Below are positions 1 through 11,037 of a stretch of DNA of 64,000 nucleotides, piece after piece (the stretch's first letter is position 1; each line of letters opens with the position of its first letter). The notes under the pieces are model-generated. The model was not told the DNA's origin. It did not search any database and saw nothing but the letters and a program-made list of their open reading frames with translations. The DNA is from Macrocystis pyrifera (taxonomy: Eukaryota > Sar > Phaeophyceae > Laminariales > Laminariaceae): assembly GCA_031763025.1 (NCBI GenBank), contig JASSKH010000016.1, forward strand, positions 868,001-932,000, given 5' to 3'. Both the position numbers and the translations under genes were made by a program.

Positions 1-324
1 CTAAATATATTTTCTCCATGCTTACCAGTACGTACGTACTACATGAACATGTGCTGCTGTGTATATCCACGATACTGCTGCCGTTAAAACTTATTTTGCA
101 ATGTGTACGAGTACACAGAAGACTGTAATACCTGCTGTTGCCTACTGGTAATGCATCACGTGAAAACCGTTCTACGGAACAGATCACTACTCCTAGATGG
201 GTACTGTCTGCCTACGTTCAGTAGTACGAGCTATTACGTTGTACCAAGTAACCCTGTGACTGCAGCTGCGACTAGATGCTACTGACTACTGCTGTAATAG
301 GTGTCATCCCTAATATCAGCATCA

Positions 325-423
325 TTTTGTCTGGGTGGGGTGTCCACAGACAATAACACACAGCGGTGGTGATGTTATTCAATTTCAACAGCATTTCCCT
401 TGTTTGGGTGGGGTGTTCATGTG
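325..423. repeat. Dispersed repeat, copy 1 (second copy near 14.6 kb)
   Basis: The block around 325-423 contains two GGGTGGGGTGT(C/T)CA(C) motifs with ACACACAGCGG between them. The same arrangement recurs at about 14,613-14,725, so the two copies lie on either side of the large retrotransposon. No coding potential is convincing here. Confidence 0.6.
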
Positions 424-426
424 GAA

Positions 427-698
427 AGTAATCGACAGACGAATGGACAGGAGATCCCAGTACCGCACAGAAGATCGAATAGCGAAATATAAGTATCCAC
501 CAGGGGGTCGTGGTTCCCAATCGGTTGTGCAGCAATACAACAGCGGGGTTTCTTGATGCTGCGGCTGCGGCGTCGGTTGTGTAATGAAAAACATACGAAA
601 CACGCACGACAGCAGTTACAAAGTAATCCACAAACGAATGGACAGAAGATATCTGTACTGCACAAAGGATCGAAAAAGCGAAATGTAAGATCCCCAAC
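427..698. repeat. Imperfect tandem duplication, ~196-bp spacing
   Basis: A segment beginning AGTAATCGACAGACGAATGG at about 427 recurs at about 623 with scattered substitutions, followed in both by TGCACA and GATCGAA-type motifs. ORFs on both strands here follow the duplication and look like shadows. 700-780 shows nothing else. Confidence 0.6.
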
Positions 699-1404
699 AA
701 GCAGTTCCGCCGTCTCCGTCTAAGACACAGAGTGCTGCTGAACTATGACGGCGCTTGTGCTGGGACTGTCTGAGTTTTATATATATATTTTTTTTTAATT
801 ATTTGCCTTCTGACAATGTGCAGGGCGTTATTCATTCAAGATGAAAAAACTAACATAATTCGTCGAACACCCTCAATTTTGTCCAACCTTTTCTCCTTCC
901 TTGCGTATACTCAATTGAATACGCACTACCTTTTACCGATATATTTTCACTGACTATGTATCTATACGCCCTGCGTCCTACTCCGTATCTACATTCCATC
1001 CCCACGCCATTGGAAGTAGTCCTCCCTCCTCCTCTCTTCTCCCCCTGGCGGCCTGTCGGTCTCGAAGGGCGAGCTTATATCGGTGCACCCGGCGCGAGAT
1101 CGCGACCTGGGTGGTCACCGATATGATCTGGAAAAGATGCTCCTTACAAACCCCTTTTCTTGCTAGAGATCCCCCGTCCGTTCCTCCGATGATGCTCGTT
1201 GCCAGCTGGTCAATGAAATCGCTGCCTTCCTTCCCGAGGCGTCCAAAGCTTTCCACCGCGAGGGTGACAAGTTTATGGCTGCGCTCGTCGAAGGACACTT
1301 GTCCTGCACGAGCGTAGTGGTTGCGCTTTCGCGCCTCGGAAGTGGAGGCAGCTGATCCGTCTCGATCAGCGCTGCCAGCCCGCATGTGGACTCTCGCTTG
1401 GGGG

Positions 1405-1676
1405 TCTGCGTGCGTGATGTCGAGGAGTATCGCCTTGTTACGGTACTCTGACGACGTAGCGTCTCGGAGGCCTCCCCTCTCGATCACTATATCCATGCGG
1501 AGGTTTCTGTCGGCGTTGAAGGGCGCTCCGCTTTCCGTTTGATGGCGGATGGACAACCGCTTGAAGGTGCGGGACAGCGCGTGGACTAGCGGCTGATGCT
1601 GGTTTACCTGCGCGCCTGCTCGGTGGCATGTGCGCGCGTGACGCGTGGTGACATCCGTCGCTTCGCAGCAGGGGCA
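1405..1676 (-). other. Zinc knuckle and restriction-like endonuclease of ORF2
   Basis: In the last ORF2 segment a knuckle CPCCEATDVTTRHARTC (C-x2-C-x8-H-x3-C, 1676-1626) is followed about 45 residues later by RMDIVI and AILLDITHAD, with acidic residues at about 1493 and 1421. This matches the order and spacing of the CCHC plus PD-(D/E)xK endonuclease of R2-type LINEs, which nicks the genomic target. The usual Pro before the first Asp is Met here, so the motif is slightly off consensus. About 130 residues of conserved-looking tail follow, and the tail recurs at 14.2 kb. Confidence 0.7.
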
Positions 1677-4342
1677 CCTCGTCGCTATGGGCTCCTCCAT
1701 TCCCAGAAAGCGCCGTCCCATAGACACGAACTCCGAAGCCGGTATGATTCGTGCCGTGTCCACAGGCCTTGCCCTCAAACAGGCGACAGCGCCTAGTCCC
1801 GATAGGCTCCGTTGCCGAGCCTTGGCAAGATCTCTGGTTTCGATTCCCCCGAACACGTCGTTCCGACTCGACGGGCCTGCTGCCTCGGGGAGCTGGTCCA
1901 GAGACGCAACGTACCGTTGGTACCGTACCCGGTTTACCTGCTGCCCCAGCTTGTGCTGCGCTTTGTGGGAGCTGATCGTTTGGGCTTCATGTGCTGGCAA
2001 TGCCTCCATATCAGACTGCTCTGAGACTCCTCCCTCGTTCGCGCGAAACACCCTGTTTCCGCCAGCTTTCCGGGACCACGTTCGCCATTGCCTCCTCCGA
2101 TACCCCATGGATGTCACGGAGGTCCCTGACGCTACTCCATATGCGGCGAACGAGGTCCGAATTGGGCAACTCCCTTCGGAATTTTCCCCCCAATGGGCCG
2201 GAGAGGTCAGCAAGGACCTCTGGCACCGTCGCCACTAAACTCCCAATGGACGCTGACATTCTCCTTGATTCAGCCGATGACAGTCCAAACCCCCCGGCCC
2301 CTGTGGAGAGGCTCGCCTGCGCTTTCTGGTGGGGCTGTAGCGTCAACCGGTTCGCCGGGCATCCGTCCGCAAAGAACGGCGATTCGTCCGCTATCCCTGG
2401 AAGCTCGAGAAGGCGCTCGAGCATCCATATTGCGCTATTGTCTGCCCGCTGACACGCGGGTAGTGACAGCTCCGGGTCCATTACCCGCTCAATGTAGGAG
2501 GTCCGCTTCACCATTGAACTGGTGGCGATGAGGTTCGCCGACTGTTTGTCCGGCAACGCGGCAGGATGCGCGCGAGTTGCTCTGCTCCCCCATCTCGGAC
2601 TATCTCGACGGCGCTGTTCACCGCGAACGCATCAGTGCCTATGGGCACGCCAACCACCTTTACCCCACCCCCTTCCGCAATGCGGACACCTATGCCCCCC
2701 AGAAGTGCTATCTCTTCCGACGTAGGCACATGCCCTTTTGGAGGCAAAGCAACCGTCTTGCTGGGGTTAATTGCAACACCTATTTCGCACAGCTCGTGCT
2801 GGAGAAAGGGCACTACTCTCACCGTGTCCGGTGTAATCTCTGATATACCGATGCTGATGTCATCAAGGTAGGCAAAGGCTTCAACACCCCGGGGTTCAAA
2901 CTCCTCACGGACCCGTTTGAGTATTGGCAGCAGTGGCATGCAGAACAGCGCCGGTCCCATGGCATCCCCTTGCTGCACTCCACTGGAGCAGTCAATTTTA
3001 CGCCGCTCCCCCGAGTCCATCTGGAAGAACGTAGGGGCGGGCCTCTCGCCGAGCATTTAGCAATGAACGGCGTGAGCGCGGGCACGCAAGTGGCCGCCTC
3101 GGCAAGTACTGCCGTCCGCTTTACAGTGTTGAAGGCGTTGGAACAGTCGGTTAGGATGAGCCAGTTTCTTGCCTCATGGTGCACCCGGGCGCGTAGAGCT
3201 ACCTGCTCCACCCCCCCCTCGAACCCCTACCCCAAACTGTCTTGCCTCACGAATAATCTCTTCCAGCCGTGGCCGCCACTGCCGCATAGTCCCGGCTGCT
3301 AGAAGACGTCTCCATGTCATACCTACACATACGGGGCGACATTTTTCCCCCAAGGCAGTGAGGTTGGACTGCAAGAAGAGCTGCCAGAATTCCGGCGGGA
3401 ATGCACCGGGGTCGTCGAAGATCCGCCTCCAAAAGGCCTCGATGCTAGCTCCAAACTTCTCGCGACCGAAGCCGGTCCTGATGACCGACTGCAGGTGTGA
3501 GAAGCGTAGACCGTCACTCCCCGCGCCTGATAACGCATTTCGTGAGTTGATGACGTCGAGGGCCACCTGCGAATCGAACTCTTGCTCTGGACGCCAGTTG
3601 GGAACACTTCCTTCCTCCGGTTCCGTGGAGCTTGCTGCCACCGCGGCCGCTGCCGACTCGGAGATGGAGGCACGATCTTCCCCCGGGAATTTGGCTTTCA
3701 CCCGCTCCCATGTCACCTCGTTGCCGGGCGCTCGCGCTTCCGCGAGAAGACAGCGTGCTGCTACTGACACCCCGCCCGAGTGGCGACAGGCTGACGACGC
3801 TCTCTCGTACTTAGCCGCGTCTGTGGCTTCGTAGGTTGGGGCCCCTAAGCCGTGACGATGCTCGGCTGGTGTACTCCATCAACCACGGGAGAATAAGCGT
3901 GATGTCACCACGTTCGACGGACGCGAATCTCTCGCGTCGCTTCACGCGGCTGTCCTGCGAGTGTAGCAGTGCTGGCACGATGTACCACAGCTTAATGGCC
4001 CTCAGGAGCGACCTCGGCGTCTCTGAGTGTCTGTTTGGCCAATGCGCTCCGAGGGCGTGGTTCAGGAGACCGAGCACGTGGGTGAGAAGCTTGGCGTGGA
4101 CAGTAGCTAGCCCCGGCTGTACCTTAACCACGGTGATGAAACGTTGTTGGAGCTGTTCAAGAGAAACATCATCTAGTGGCCCTGCTATTCCTAACGAATC
4201 CTGGTCCCACGGGTAGCAAAGCTCTTCCCTCCGTTCATCGTAGTTGTTGTCCTGCCTTCCTCCAAGTCCTGCGACCGTGACACGGAGTCCAGGATCAGCC
4301 TGAACCGCTGCCTCCAGTGATTCCCGTCTCCCATGGCGGGCC

Positions 4343-4495
4343 ATGCACCCTCGTGTAGCGCAAATGAGTTGTGCGTGTGACCCACTCCTTCGGATAGCTT
4401 CCACCACACACCGCGCGTGCATAACGTGCTGGTTTCCACACGGCAGCCCTACCACTCGGTGCCCCCGAGCGATTGCCGATCGACATCCCCCGCAC
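4343..4495 (-). other. RING-like module 6, N-terminus of ORF2
   Basis: The cysteine/histidine pattern is C-x2-C (CGGC), then C-x3-H-x2-H-x2-C (LPCGNQHVMHARC), then C-x4-C. This is a cross-brace RING-like order, with the last pair spaced more widely than in classical RINGs. R2-type elements normally carry C2H2 fingers at this position, so a RING-like fold here is unusual. Ubiquitin-ligase activity is inference only. Confidence 0.55.
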
Positions 4496-4956
4496 ATCAC
4501 GCCGTCTTGACTGGCGCCAATGCATGCACGGAGTCGCCCTACGCTCCCCGACGCTGATCCTCCCCCCTCGCTACCTTCTCCTTCCCTGGGGAGTTCTCTC
4601 TCTTCACCACCGCTCCCTCTCGATCCAGGATCCGAACGAAGCTCGCTGCCCCCTCTCGATCCAGGAGTCGAGGGCGACTCGCTGCCTCCTCTCGGTTCAG
4701 GGGCCGAGGGCGGCTCACTGCCGTCGGGTCGAGGGATTCTTTCCCGGTTCGTGACGGCCCCTCTCCCAGTGCTTGTCGCTCGTGACCCCCTCCCAGACCC
4801 CCGCGGTCGGCCCCGTCCGCCTCTTGTGCCACCCCCCTCCCTGGCTGCGCTACCAGGTTCAGAGGGAGTATCTCCAGGTGTTGCTGGGGTGGCGCCGGAT
4901 GGTGTCATGGGCACCCTCAAGCATCCCGGTGGCGTGACATCCCTGTCTCTGGATGT

Positions 4957-7900
4957 TTAAAGGTTTTCCATGGCTACTACAGCAGCATTTCCCTGATCTA
5001 CCTGCCCCCTTATCCGCGAGTCGCCCTCCGACGCCAGAGCTTCTCCTCCCAGCGGTGTCGTTTCTGCCGCCGGAGGCAGAGGCCGCGCAGCACTTGGACA
5101 GGGACCTCCAAAGTTTGCCCCCATTCCACCTTGGCCGTCCTCGAGCGAGGGCGATGCGCTTCCAGCTGATCTAGGAGACGTTGCCGCCGCAAATGTTGCA
5201 GAGGCGGTACTGGGCCTTGCCTGAGGGATCTCCACTTGTCCCGCTAGCGCGGCATCCCTACCCCCCTCGGTGTGGCGGCTTTCTATGGCACTCCTAGCGG
5301 CGCCTTCCTGTTCCACCTGCCCCCTAGTTTGCGGATCGCTTTCCGCCGTCGGGACCGTTTCCTCCGTTGTAGACACCGCCGCCGTCGGAAGAGGAGTCAA
5401 ATCGTCCCCTACCCCCAACGCGTTTTGGGCCCCGGGGGTCCACTCTGCCGTCGGAAGAGGAGGTAGCGCATCACCTGCTTGCCGCACGTTTAGTACCCCG
5501 AGGGTGCACCTGGTCAGGGAGAGGCTGGATGTTGTCCGGGGGATTCCCACTTGTCCCGCTGACGTAGCGTCCCTGTTTCCCGCGGCCTGACGATTCTCTA
5601 TGGCATTTCCAGCATTGCCGTCCTGATCGTTATGCCCCCCTGTTGATGGCTCGCTCTCCAGCGCCTGGCCCGTCCCTCCTAGCGTGTCTGCCACTGTCGT
5701 CGGAAAAGGAGGCACCACGTCACCTGCCTCCAATGCACTTCGTACCCCGAGGGTCCACCTAGTCAGGCGTTCCTCCCATTCGGCGTGGAGGCCTGCCAGA
5801 AACTCCTGGACGTGTGGTGGGATGTAGATCCTCCGGTTTGGGAGTCGGAGCATGATATCCCGTGGTTGGATGGCATGCGCGGCAAAACGCTCACGGTAGT
5901 CTGCGGCGGCCGCTTGCCATTCCCTCGTGCGGGGGAAGTCGAGGTACGCCGCTCGAGGCATGCCCAGGGCATCGCTGAACAGGGAGCACAGCAGGAACGA
6001 AGAGGTTGGGCTCTTTCCATGGGTTCTCACCATGTGCTCGAACGTGGGTGATGACCAGTCGTCACATAACTGGCCGGTACCAGATGGGTGCCCTCCTCCT
6101 CAAGAAGTTCGGCGAACTGCAGGGCACCTCCTACTGCCGGCCACCTTCCCCCCGGCCGGGGTCTGGGAAGATCCTCAGTCAACTCTGCCGGATGGGGAGG
6201 TCGGGTTCTTACCGGCCATTCAGAGCCACACTCGACGCATGGCTGCGGGTCTGTGTGTCCACATGCGAGGCGTTCCGCACGATCCAGCATGCAGCCGGCG
6301 TGTACCAACTGTCTGTTGTCATGGTCACAAGTGATGGTTGTCCACAGATGATCGACCTCTGGATTCCTGTCTGAGTTTTGTATGTCCTCACCGCAATAGG
6401 TACATAGGCCTGCTAGCGCGGTGTCCGTTGTGGTCTCACGACTCTCTGTTGAACCTGGAGCGGCGCCTCTCTCTTCAGGCTGCCCCCTTGCTAACCGGTT
6501 GTCCCCCTGCGCTGAGTCCACTCGCTCCGGTGGGGCCGCCACCGCCGTCGGGAAAGGAGGCAGTGCGTCACCTGCCTCCAGCGCCCTTTGGACACCGAGG
6601 GTCCACCTCGTCAATCGTTCCTCCCATTCGGCGTCAAGGCCCGCCAAATACTCTTGGACATGAGGTCCAATGTAGAGCCTCCGGTTTGGGAGTCGGAGTA
6701 ATATGTCCTGGGGTCGGATGCCGTACGCTGCGAACAGCGTCTGATAGTGGGCGGCCGCCTCTTCCCATTCCCTCGTGCGGGGGAAATCGAGGTAAGCTTG
6801 TTGCGGTAGATCCAGCGCATCGCAGAATAGGGAGCACAGCACGAACGAAGAGGTTGGGCTCCTCCCCAGGGCACTCACCATGTGCTCGAGCGTGTTGTGA
6901 ACCCCGGTCGTCACGTAACTGTCTGACTCCGCGCCGAGGTCACCCCGCTCAAGGAGGGCGGCGAACTGCAGGGCACTACTCACCGCCGCCCACCTCCCCC
7001 CCTGCTCGGACATGGGCAGCCCTCTGGCAAGTTCCGCCGGGTGGGGAGGCCTGCCCCCCTCTGGCCACGCAGATTGGCACACTACGCAGGACCTCGGGTC
7101 GGCATATCCTCTCGCGATTCGATCTGCCCGGTCCAGCATGCAGCGTGCATGCACAAACCCTCCGTGGGCGCACGGGATAGGTATTCGCACGTGGCTGCCC
7201 CCCGACTCTCCAGCAGAGTCATCTAGAACCTGGCCGCAATAGGTGCACGATGTTTCGACGTCATCTCCCCTCCCTCCTTGCGCTTGTTGGCGGCTTTCAT
7301 CCTGGCTTGTGGCCTCCTCCATACCCGAATTCACCGATCGCCATAGGATTTCCAACTGACGCTGTTGATAGGCTCCCCGGTCGGAAGCGCGGTCGTACCT
7401 CAGATGGATCTTCGGCAGAATTTCCGCGAGGAGGAACGTTCTCCGCCGCGACGGTCCTGTCCCTTCCCGAATGGCCACCCCAAACCGGTCGTCTCCCCTA
7501 TTGTCTGCCCCCTCTACGCTTTCAACGGCGCATCTCCTGTGGACGAGCCAACCGGAGAAAGAGAACCTCTCGTCGTCTTCCATATTCCTATCGCAGACTC
7601 CACATAGCGCATACGGTTGTGGAATCATGCTACGCCAGTCCCAAGAGAGGTTCTCCTCGTCTCGCGCTGTGGTATTCAGTGTCCGATCCACCCTTTCGGG
7701 CACAATGTGGGTCCTGCTCCGAAGGCGGTTCTCGGCAACGGTGACCCTGTTCACTAAATCGCGTTCGTCCTGTGTGTCCGCCGGCCTGCCAATGGTACGA
7801 ATCTGTTGCAAGAGGGGGTGTAGGTCCACCTCTTGTTGAACTTCGTGTAGGGCGGGGTTCGGGCACGTGACTAACCGTACCTCGCCGATGAATCTGGCTC

Positions 7901-8390
7901 GAGGGAATGCGTCCTCGCAAAAGCCTAGAGCGCAGCGGCGATGCACGTCGCACGAGCAGGACACCTGTACGCGTTCAGCCTCCTCAACCAGTCCATGGCA
8001 GATACTACATATCAATCGTTCGCCCCTCTCGCCCCCTTCGATCCTTGTGGATGCCCCCCTTCCCCTCTCGGCCGACATCTCCTGCCGCGCGGTCGCTAGG
8101 GCCTCTGCTATGATCTCGTCGCTGTGCTGACGGGACGCCATCCCGTCGGCTTCACCAATTGTTACGGTCGCCCGACACGTCGGGCAGCGCAGGTCGGCCC
8201 CTGCCCTAACACGAAGTGCGGCGTAGCACGGTAGATGCAGCCGGTGAGAGCAGTTCCCTAGATTTACCATCGGGGCCACCAATGCCTCGTAGCATACGCA
8301 GCAGTCTTCCGAGGTCTCCTGCTGGGGCTGCCCCTCTTTCTTCTGGCGTCTGCAATGGTGGCCGTGGTAGAGATGGCGGTGGTTCGGACG
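4957..8390 (-). pseudogene. ORF1 C-terminal part: five RING-like modules
   Basis: Two open segments (8390-6027 and 6033-4957) are joined by one frameshift. Module 1 (8303-8175): C-x2-C, NCSHRLHLPC, CPTC, close to a classical RING. Module 2 (about 8009-7863): ICSIC ... SCSCDVHRRC ... C. Module 3 (about 7604-7530): CGVC ... HRRC, half a module. Module 4 (7247-7077): CTYC ... PCAHGGFVHARC ... CVVC. Module 5 (6404-6228): CTYC ... TCDH ... HAGC ... CVEC. Modules 4 and 5 belong to an 843-bp tandem duplication and are each followed by a conserved helical block of about 120 residues (AYLDFPRTREW, LPNRR.YI.PHVQE, EWEERLTRWTLGV). Modules 4 and 5 have H-x4/6-H, slightly longer than typical RINGs. The C-terminus (5.6-4.96 kb) is low-complexity with short TLGV..AGD..PPLPTA repeats. 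RING proteins usually recruit E2 ubiquitin-conjugating enzymes; here that is inference. Confidence 0.7.
5562..7247 (-). repeat. 843-bp tandem duplication inside ORF1
   Basis: Unit A is about 7247-6405 and unit B about 6404-5562. The CTYC cysteines of the two copies are 281 codons apart, and both copies carry the same order: RING-like module, GGRW(A/P)AV..ALQFA.LLE, YVTTG, SPTSSF.LCSLF.DAL, helical block. In unit B the stretch between YVTTG and SPTSSF (6030-6067) is one base shorter than in unit A (6880-6917). That deletion explains the frame break between the two open segments. Confidence 0.8.
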
Positions 8391-9055
8391 TCAGCGCGGG
8401 TTCCGAACTTCCTCCATCCTGTGTCGGTGTGCACGTCGGTTGTAATGAACTTGGTGGCGCCAACTGCGGCATTCTAGCCGCTGACTGTGTTGACAATTCG
8501 AGCACTAGGATCACGTCCGGCGTCAAAAGTGGTGCGCCTGTCGAGGGACGGGTAGTTGTCGGTAGCCGCCGTGGCGGGGGGTGGTGGCGACGGCGGCGAA
8601 CATTCCATGGCGGGTACTCCAAGCGGAAGGGGGCTCGTCAAGGGAGTCCCCGCACCCGTTGCCGTCGGTGATTGCGTAGTTTCTCGCGCCCGCTGTGCTG
8701 AACGGGGTGTATCCGGAGATGGTTCCGGCGACGACGGTGCCGTCTCCAAAAGTGTTATCGATGACGAAGGCTGCGTCGTTGTTGGCTGTTGACGGGAGGA
8801 TCCGTGGAGCGGCTCGGTGGGAGGTTGGCGTCTTTCTTCCTGCTCCGATGATCGTGCGGCGGCCCTAGCGGCTATTCGGGTGCGTGCCCTTGTCCTGGTG
8901 GATATAAGGTCCTCTGTAGGTACCCTCCTCGTGGCCCGCCGCCGTTCGACTATTGATATTACCGCCCTTGTGGACGGTCCGAGTTCCGCCGCCGCCCCGT
9001 TGGGACCTCTTCCGAACATGGTACCGCTATTGGTGCGATGGAGGCTCCCTCTCAC
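8206..9055 (-). pseudogene. ORF1 Ser/Pro/Thr-rich linker, frameshifted
   Basis: Two overlapping minus-strand segments (9055-8474 and 8622-8206, different frames) encode low-complexity Ser, Pro, Thr, Ala and Arg sequence with no stops, between the repeat region and RING module 1. No domain is recognisable and disorder is likely. Changing frame near 8.55 kb and again near 8.35 kb carries the reading into the first RING. Position and strand make it part of ORF1. Confidence 0.5.
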
Positions 9056-9077
9056 TTCTACCCTATCTCTCTCCGTG

Positions 9078-11037
9078 CTAGGCGCATCGTCCTCGCGCGG
9101 CGTCTCCTCCTGAACGGGGGGGGGGGACGACCGCTCTTGGGTCTTGAGAGCCCTGTGCCGCCCCCATTGGTAGCGGAGAAGGAAACCCTACCCTAGTGCG
9201 AGCTCCGCCATCGATGAGAGCTGCCCCGCACCCCAGCTGGCTCCTCAGAGGTGTGAGTCCGCCCAAGCCTCCCCTCCGGACAAGGCTCCCAGCAGCAACA
9301 CGAACGTCTTGAGACATCGGGTTTAGGTCCCGGGAACCCGGTTCCGCACCCGGCGGTAATGGGGGAGAAGACCTCACCCCACTTCGAACGACATCTTCGA
9401 CGGGGAGTGTACGGTACCCCTGCTGACTCCTTGCGGGCGTGCCCCTCCTCCAAAGCCCCCTTCGGGCTAGGCTGCTCGCTCCACGACGTGCATCCTGCGA
9501 CTCAGGGCTCGATTCCAGAGAGCCCGATGCCGCATCCGGTGCCATCTGCACAGAAAGTCTTATCCTGTTGTGGGCACCATTGCTGACCCGGGGTGACAAG
9601 TACCCCTGTTGGTGCCTCTCCGACGTGGATCCCCTCAAAATCCCCGGCTGGGCGAAGCTCCCGAGTCTACCGTTTGCCCTCCTGTTCCCCGTCGGCGTTG
9701 GCCCACCTACTCTCACTCCCAAACTAGCTCTCGCCGTAGTGCTCTCATTTCCCCCCTGGGGTGCCTCCTCCGGAACGTGTTCAACATCCATTGGGTCGCT
9801 GGGCCTTTGGCGTTGCTGACCACTCCTTGCTCTCGAACGGGGGAGAAGGCAGACCGCTCTTGGGTTCTGAGAGCCCGGTGTCGCCCCCAGCGTCATCGGG
9901 GGAGGAAGCCCTACCCTCGTAGGAGTTGCACCGACGTTGAGGGCTGCTCTTCCCCTATTGTGACCCCTCGTAGTTGAGGGCCCTCTCCGAACAGAACTCC
10001 CCGCTGCAATACGAGCGTCGTGAGACCTCGGGTTCAAATCCCGGGTGCCTGGTATCGCACCCGGCGGTAGTGGGTTAGAGGACCTTATCCGGCTTTGAGC
10101 GCCACCTCCCCTATTGTGACCCCTCGTAGTTGTGGACCCCCTCCGAACAAAGCTCCCCGCTATAAGAGGAGCGTCTTGGGACCCCGTGTTCAAATCACGG
10201 GAGCCCGGTAACGCACCCGGCGGTAGTGGGCTAGTGGATCTTATCCGACTTGGAGCTCCGCCGGCTCTGTTGTGACCCCTCGTAGATGTGGGCCCCCTCC
10301 GAACAAAGCTCCTCGCTGCAAGGTAAGCGTCTTGCAACCTCGTGTTCAAGTCCCGGGAGCCCGGTATCGCACTCGGCGGTAGTGGGCTAGGAGGCCTTAT
10401 CCGACTTTGAGCGCCGCCACCAGCGGGAAGTGTATCGTGTGGCGAGATAGGGGCGCATCTTCTTTCCTCATCCATTGGCGAAGGGCTCTGTCGTCGTGTG
10501 GTTCCCCCCCCCTGCGCATTGAGCAGTGTTCGGCGACCCGTGGCGTCCACAGAGGCTGTTTCCGGCCTGAGAGCCTGCTATCAATCGAGAACCACCCTCC
10601 CTCCTATCTGTTCTAGTACTCCACGCTCTAGCAATGGCTATGAGTTCTGAGAGAGTCACTGACGGCTGCGGGCGATGGGCCTGGACGGTTGGTGCTCTGC
10701 GAGGCACCAACGCCTGCTGGCTCCGGGTATCCTCGGTAGACGTAAACTGAAATCGCTGGTGCAGGCGCATCGACTCCTCTGTTGGAGGGGAGGTAGCTCG
10801 TCGCCGGTGCCCCAGGATCCCTGGCCGGATCGAGGGTGGAGAGTTTGTGATGCTCCCCCCAGAGGGGAGACGGTGCCTTGGCCGTGAACTTGGTCGGGGC
10901 GAGGGACGATCCCCTGATGCTGTCCTACCCCGCCGGATCCCGATGATGTGGGGTAAAGGGGGGACGTTTCTCCCTATCGTCGGCATCGACCGTGAACGGT
11001 TGGCTCGGGCGTCTTGCGCCCCCTCTCGATGCGCCAC
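9078..11037 (-). pseudogene. ORF1 middle: 52-residue tandem repeats, Arg-rich
   Basis: The 10550-9078 segment (about 490 codons) contains at least three clear copies of a 52-residue unit (RIRS.NPLPPGA.PG.RDLN ... FVRRG.TTRGHNR) and more divergent ones. The 11037-10468 segment, in another frame, repeats a block also present at the end of the upstream segment (ASGDRPSPRP, GILGHRRRATSP). The composition is basic and disordered, as expected of an RNA-binding ORF1 region, but no fold is recognised. An 11-G run at 9116-9126 lies just where the frame must change into the linker. Confidence 0.55.
9950..10420 (-). repeat. 156-bp tandem repeats within ORF1
   Basis: Near-identical units are marked by TTCAA(A/G)TC(C/A)CGGG(A/T)GCC at about 10,031, 10,187 and 10,343, exactly 156 bp (52 codons) apart. 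More divergent copies continue toward 9.1 kb. The period is a multiple of three, so copy-number changes keep the frame. Confidence 0.75.

Larger units (their letters stand above)
978..4908 (-). pseudogene. ORF2: RING + reverse transcriptase + RLE, frameshifted
   Basis: ORF2 starts at ATG 4908, 48 nt after the ORF1 stop. Order: Gly/Pro/Glu/Ser-rich repeats; a RING-like module (about 4495-4343); a conserved pre-RT block (LLRAIKLWYIVPALLHSQD); RT motif A (LILTDCSNAFNTV, about 3.16 kb); motif B (SGVQQGDAMGP, about 2.98 kb); motif C (AYLDDISI, about 2.87 kb); then thumb and C-terminal domain. The catalytic Asp of motif A and both Asp of YLDD are present. Frame changes occur near 3835, 3205 (at a C8 run), 3055, 2560 and 2060, so no single protein can be read as the sequence stands. 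Segments between the breaks are uninterrupted, so the decay is recent or some breaks are assembly errors. Copy-and-paste transposition by target-primed reverse transcription is the expected role of such a protein. Confidence 0.85.

Noticed and set aside
272..700. 142-codon minus-strand ORF
   Set aside because: Lies across an imperfect duplication and several overlapping frames are open; no domain.
1645..2238. 197-codon ORF on the plus strand
   Set aside because: Antisense shadow of the RT/RLE reading frame.
10020..10060. tRNA gene suggested by GGGTTCAAATCCCGGG
   Set aside because: The word recurs every 156 bp as part of the codon-phased ORF1 repeat (RDLN segment); no box A or cloverleaf accompanies it.
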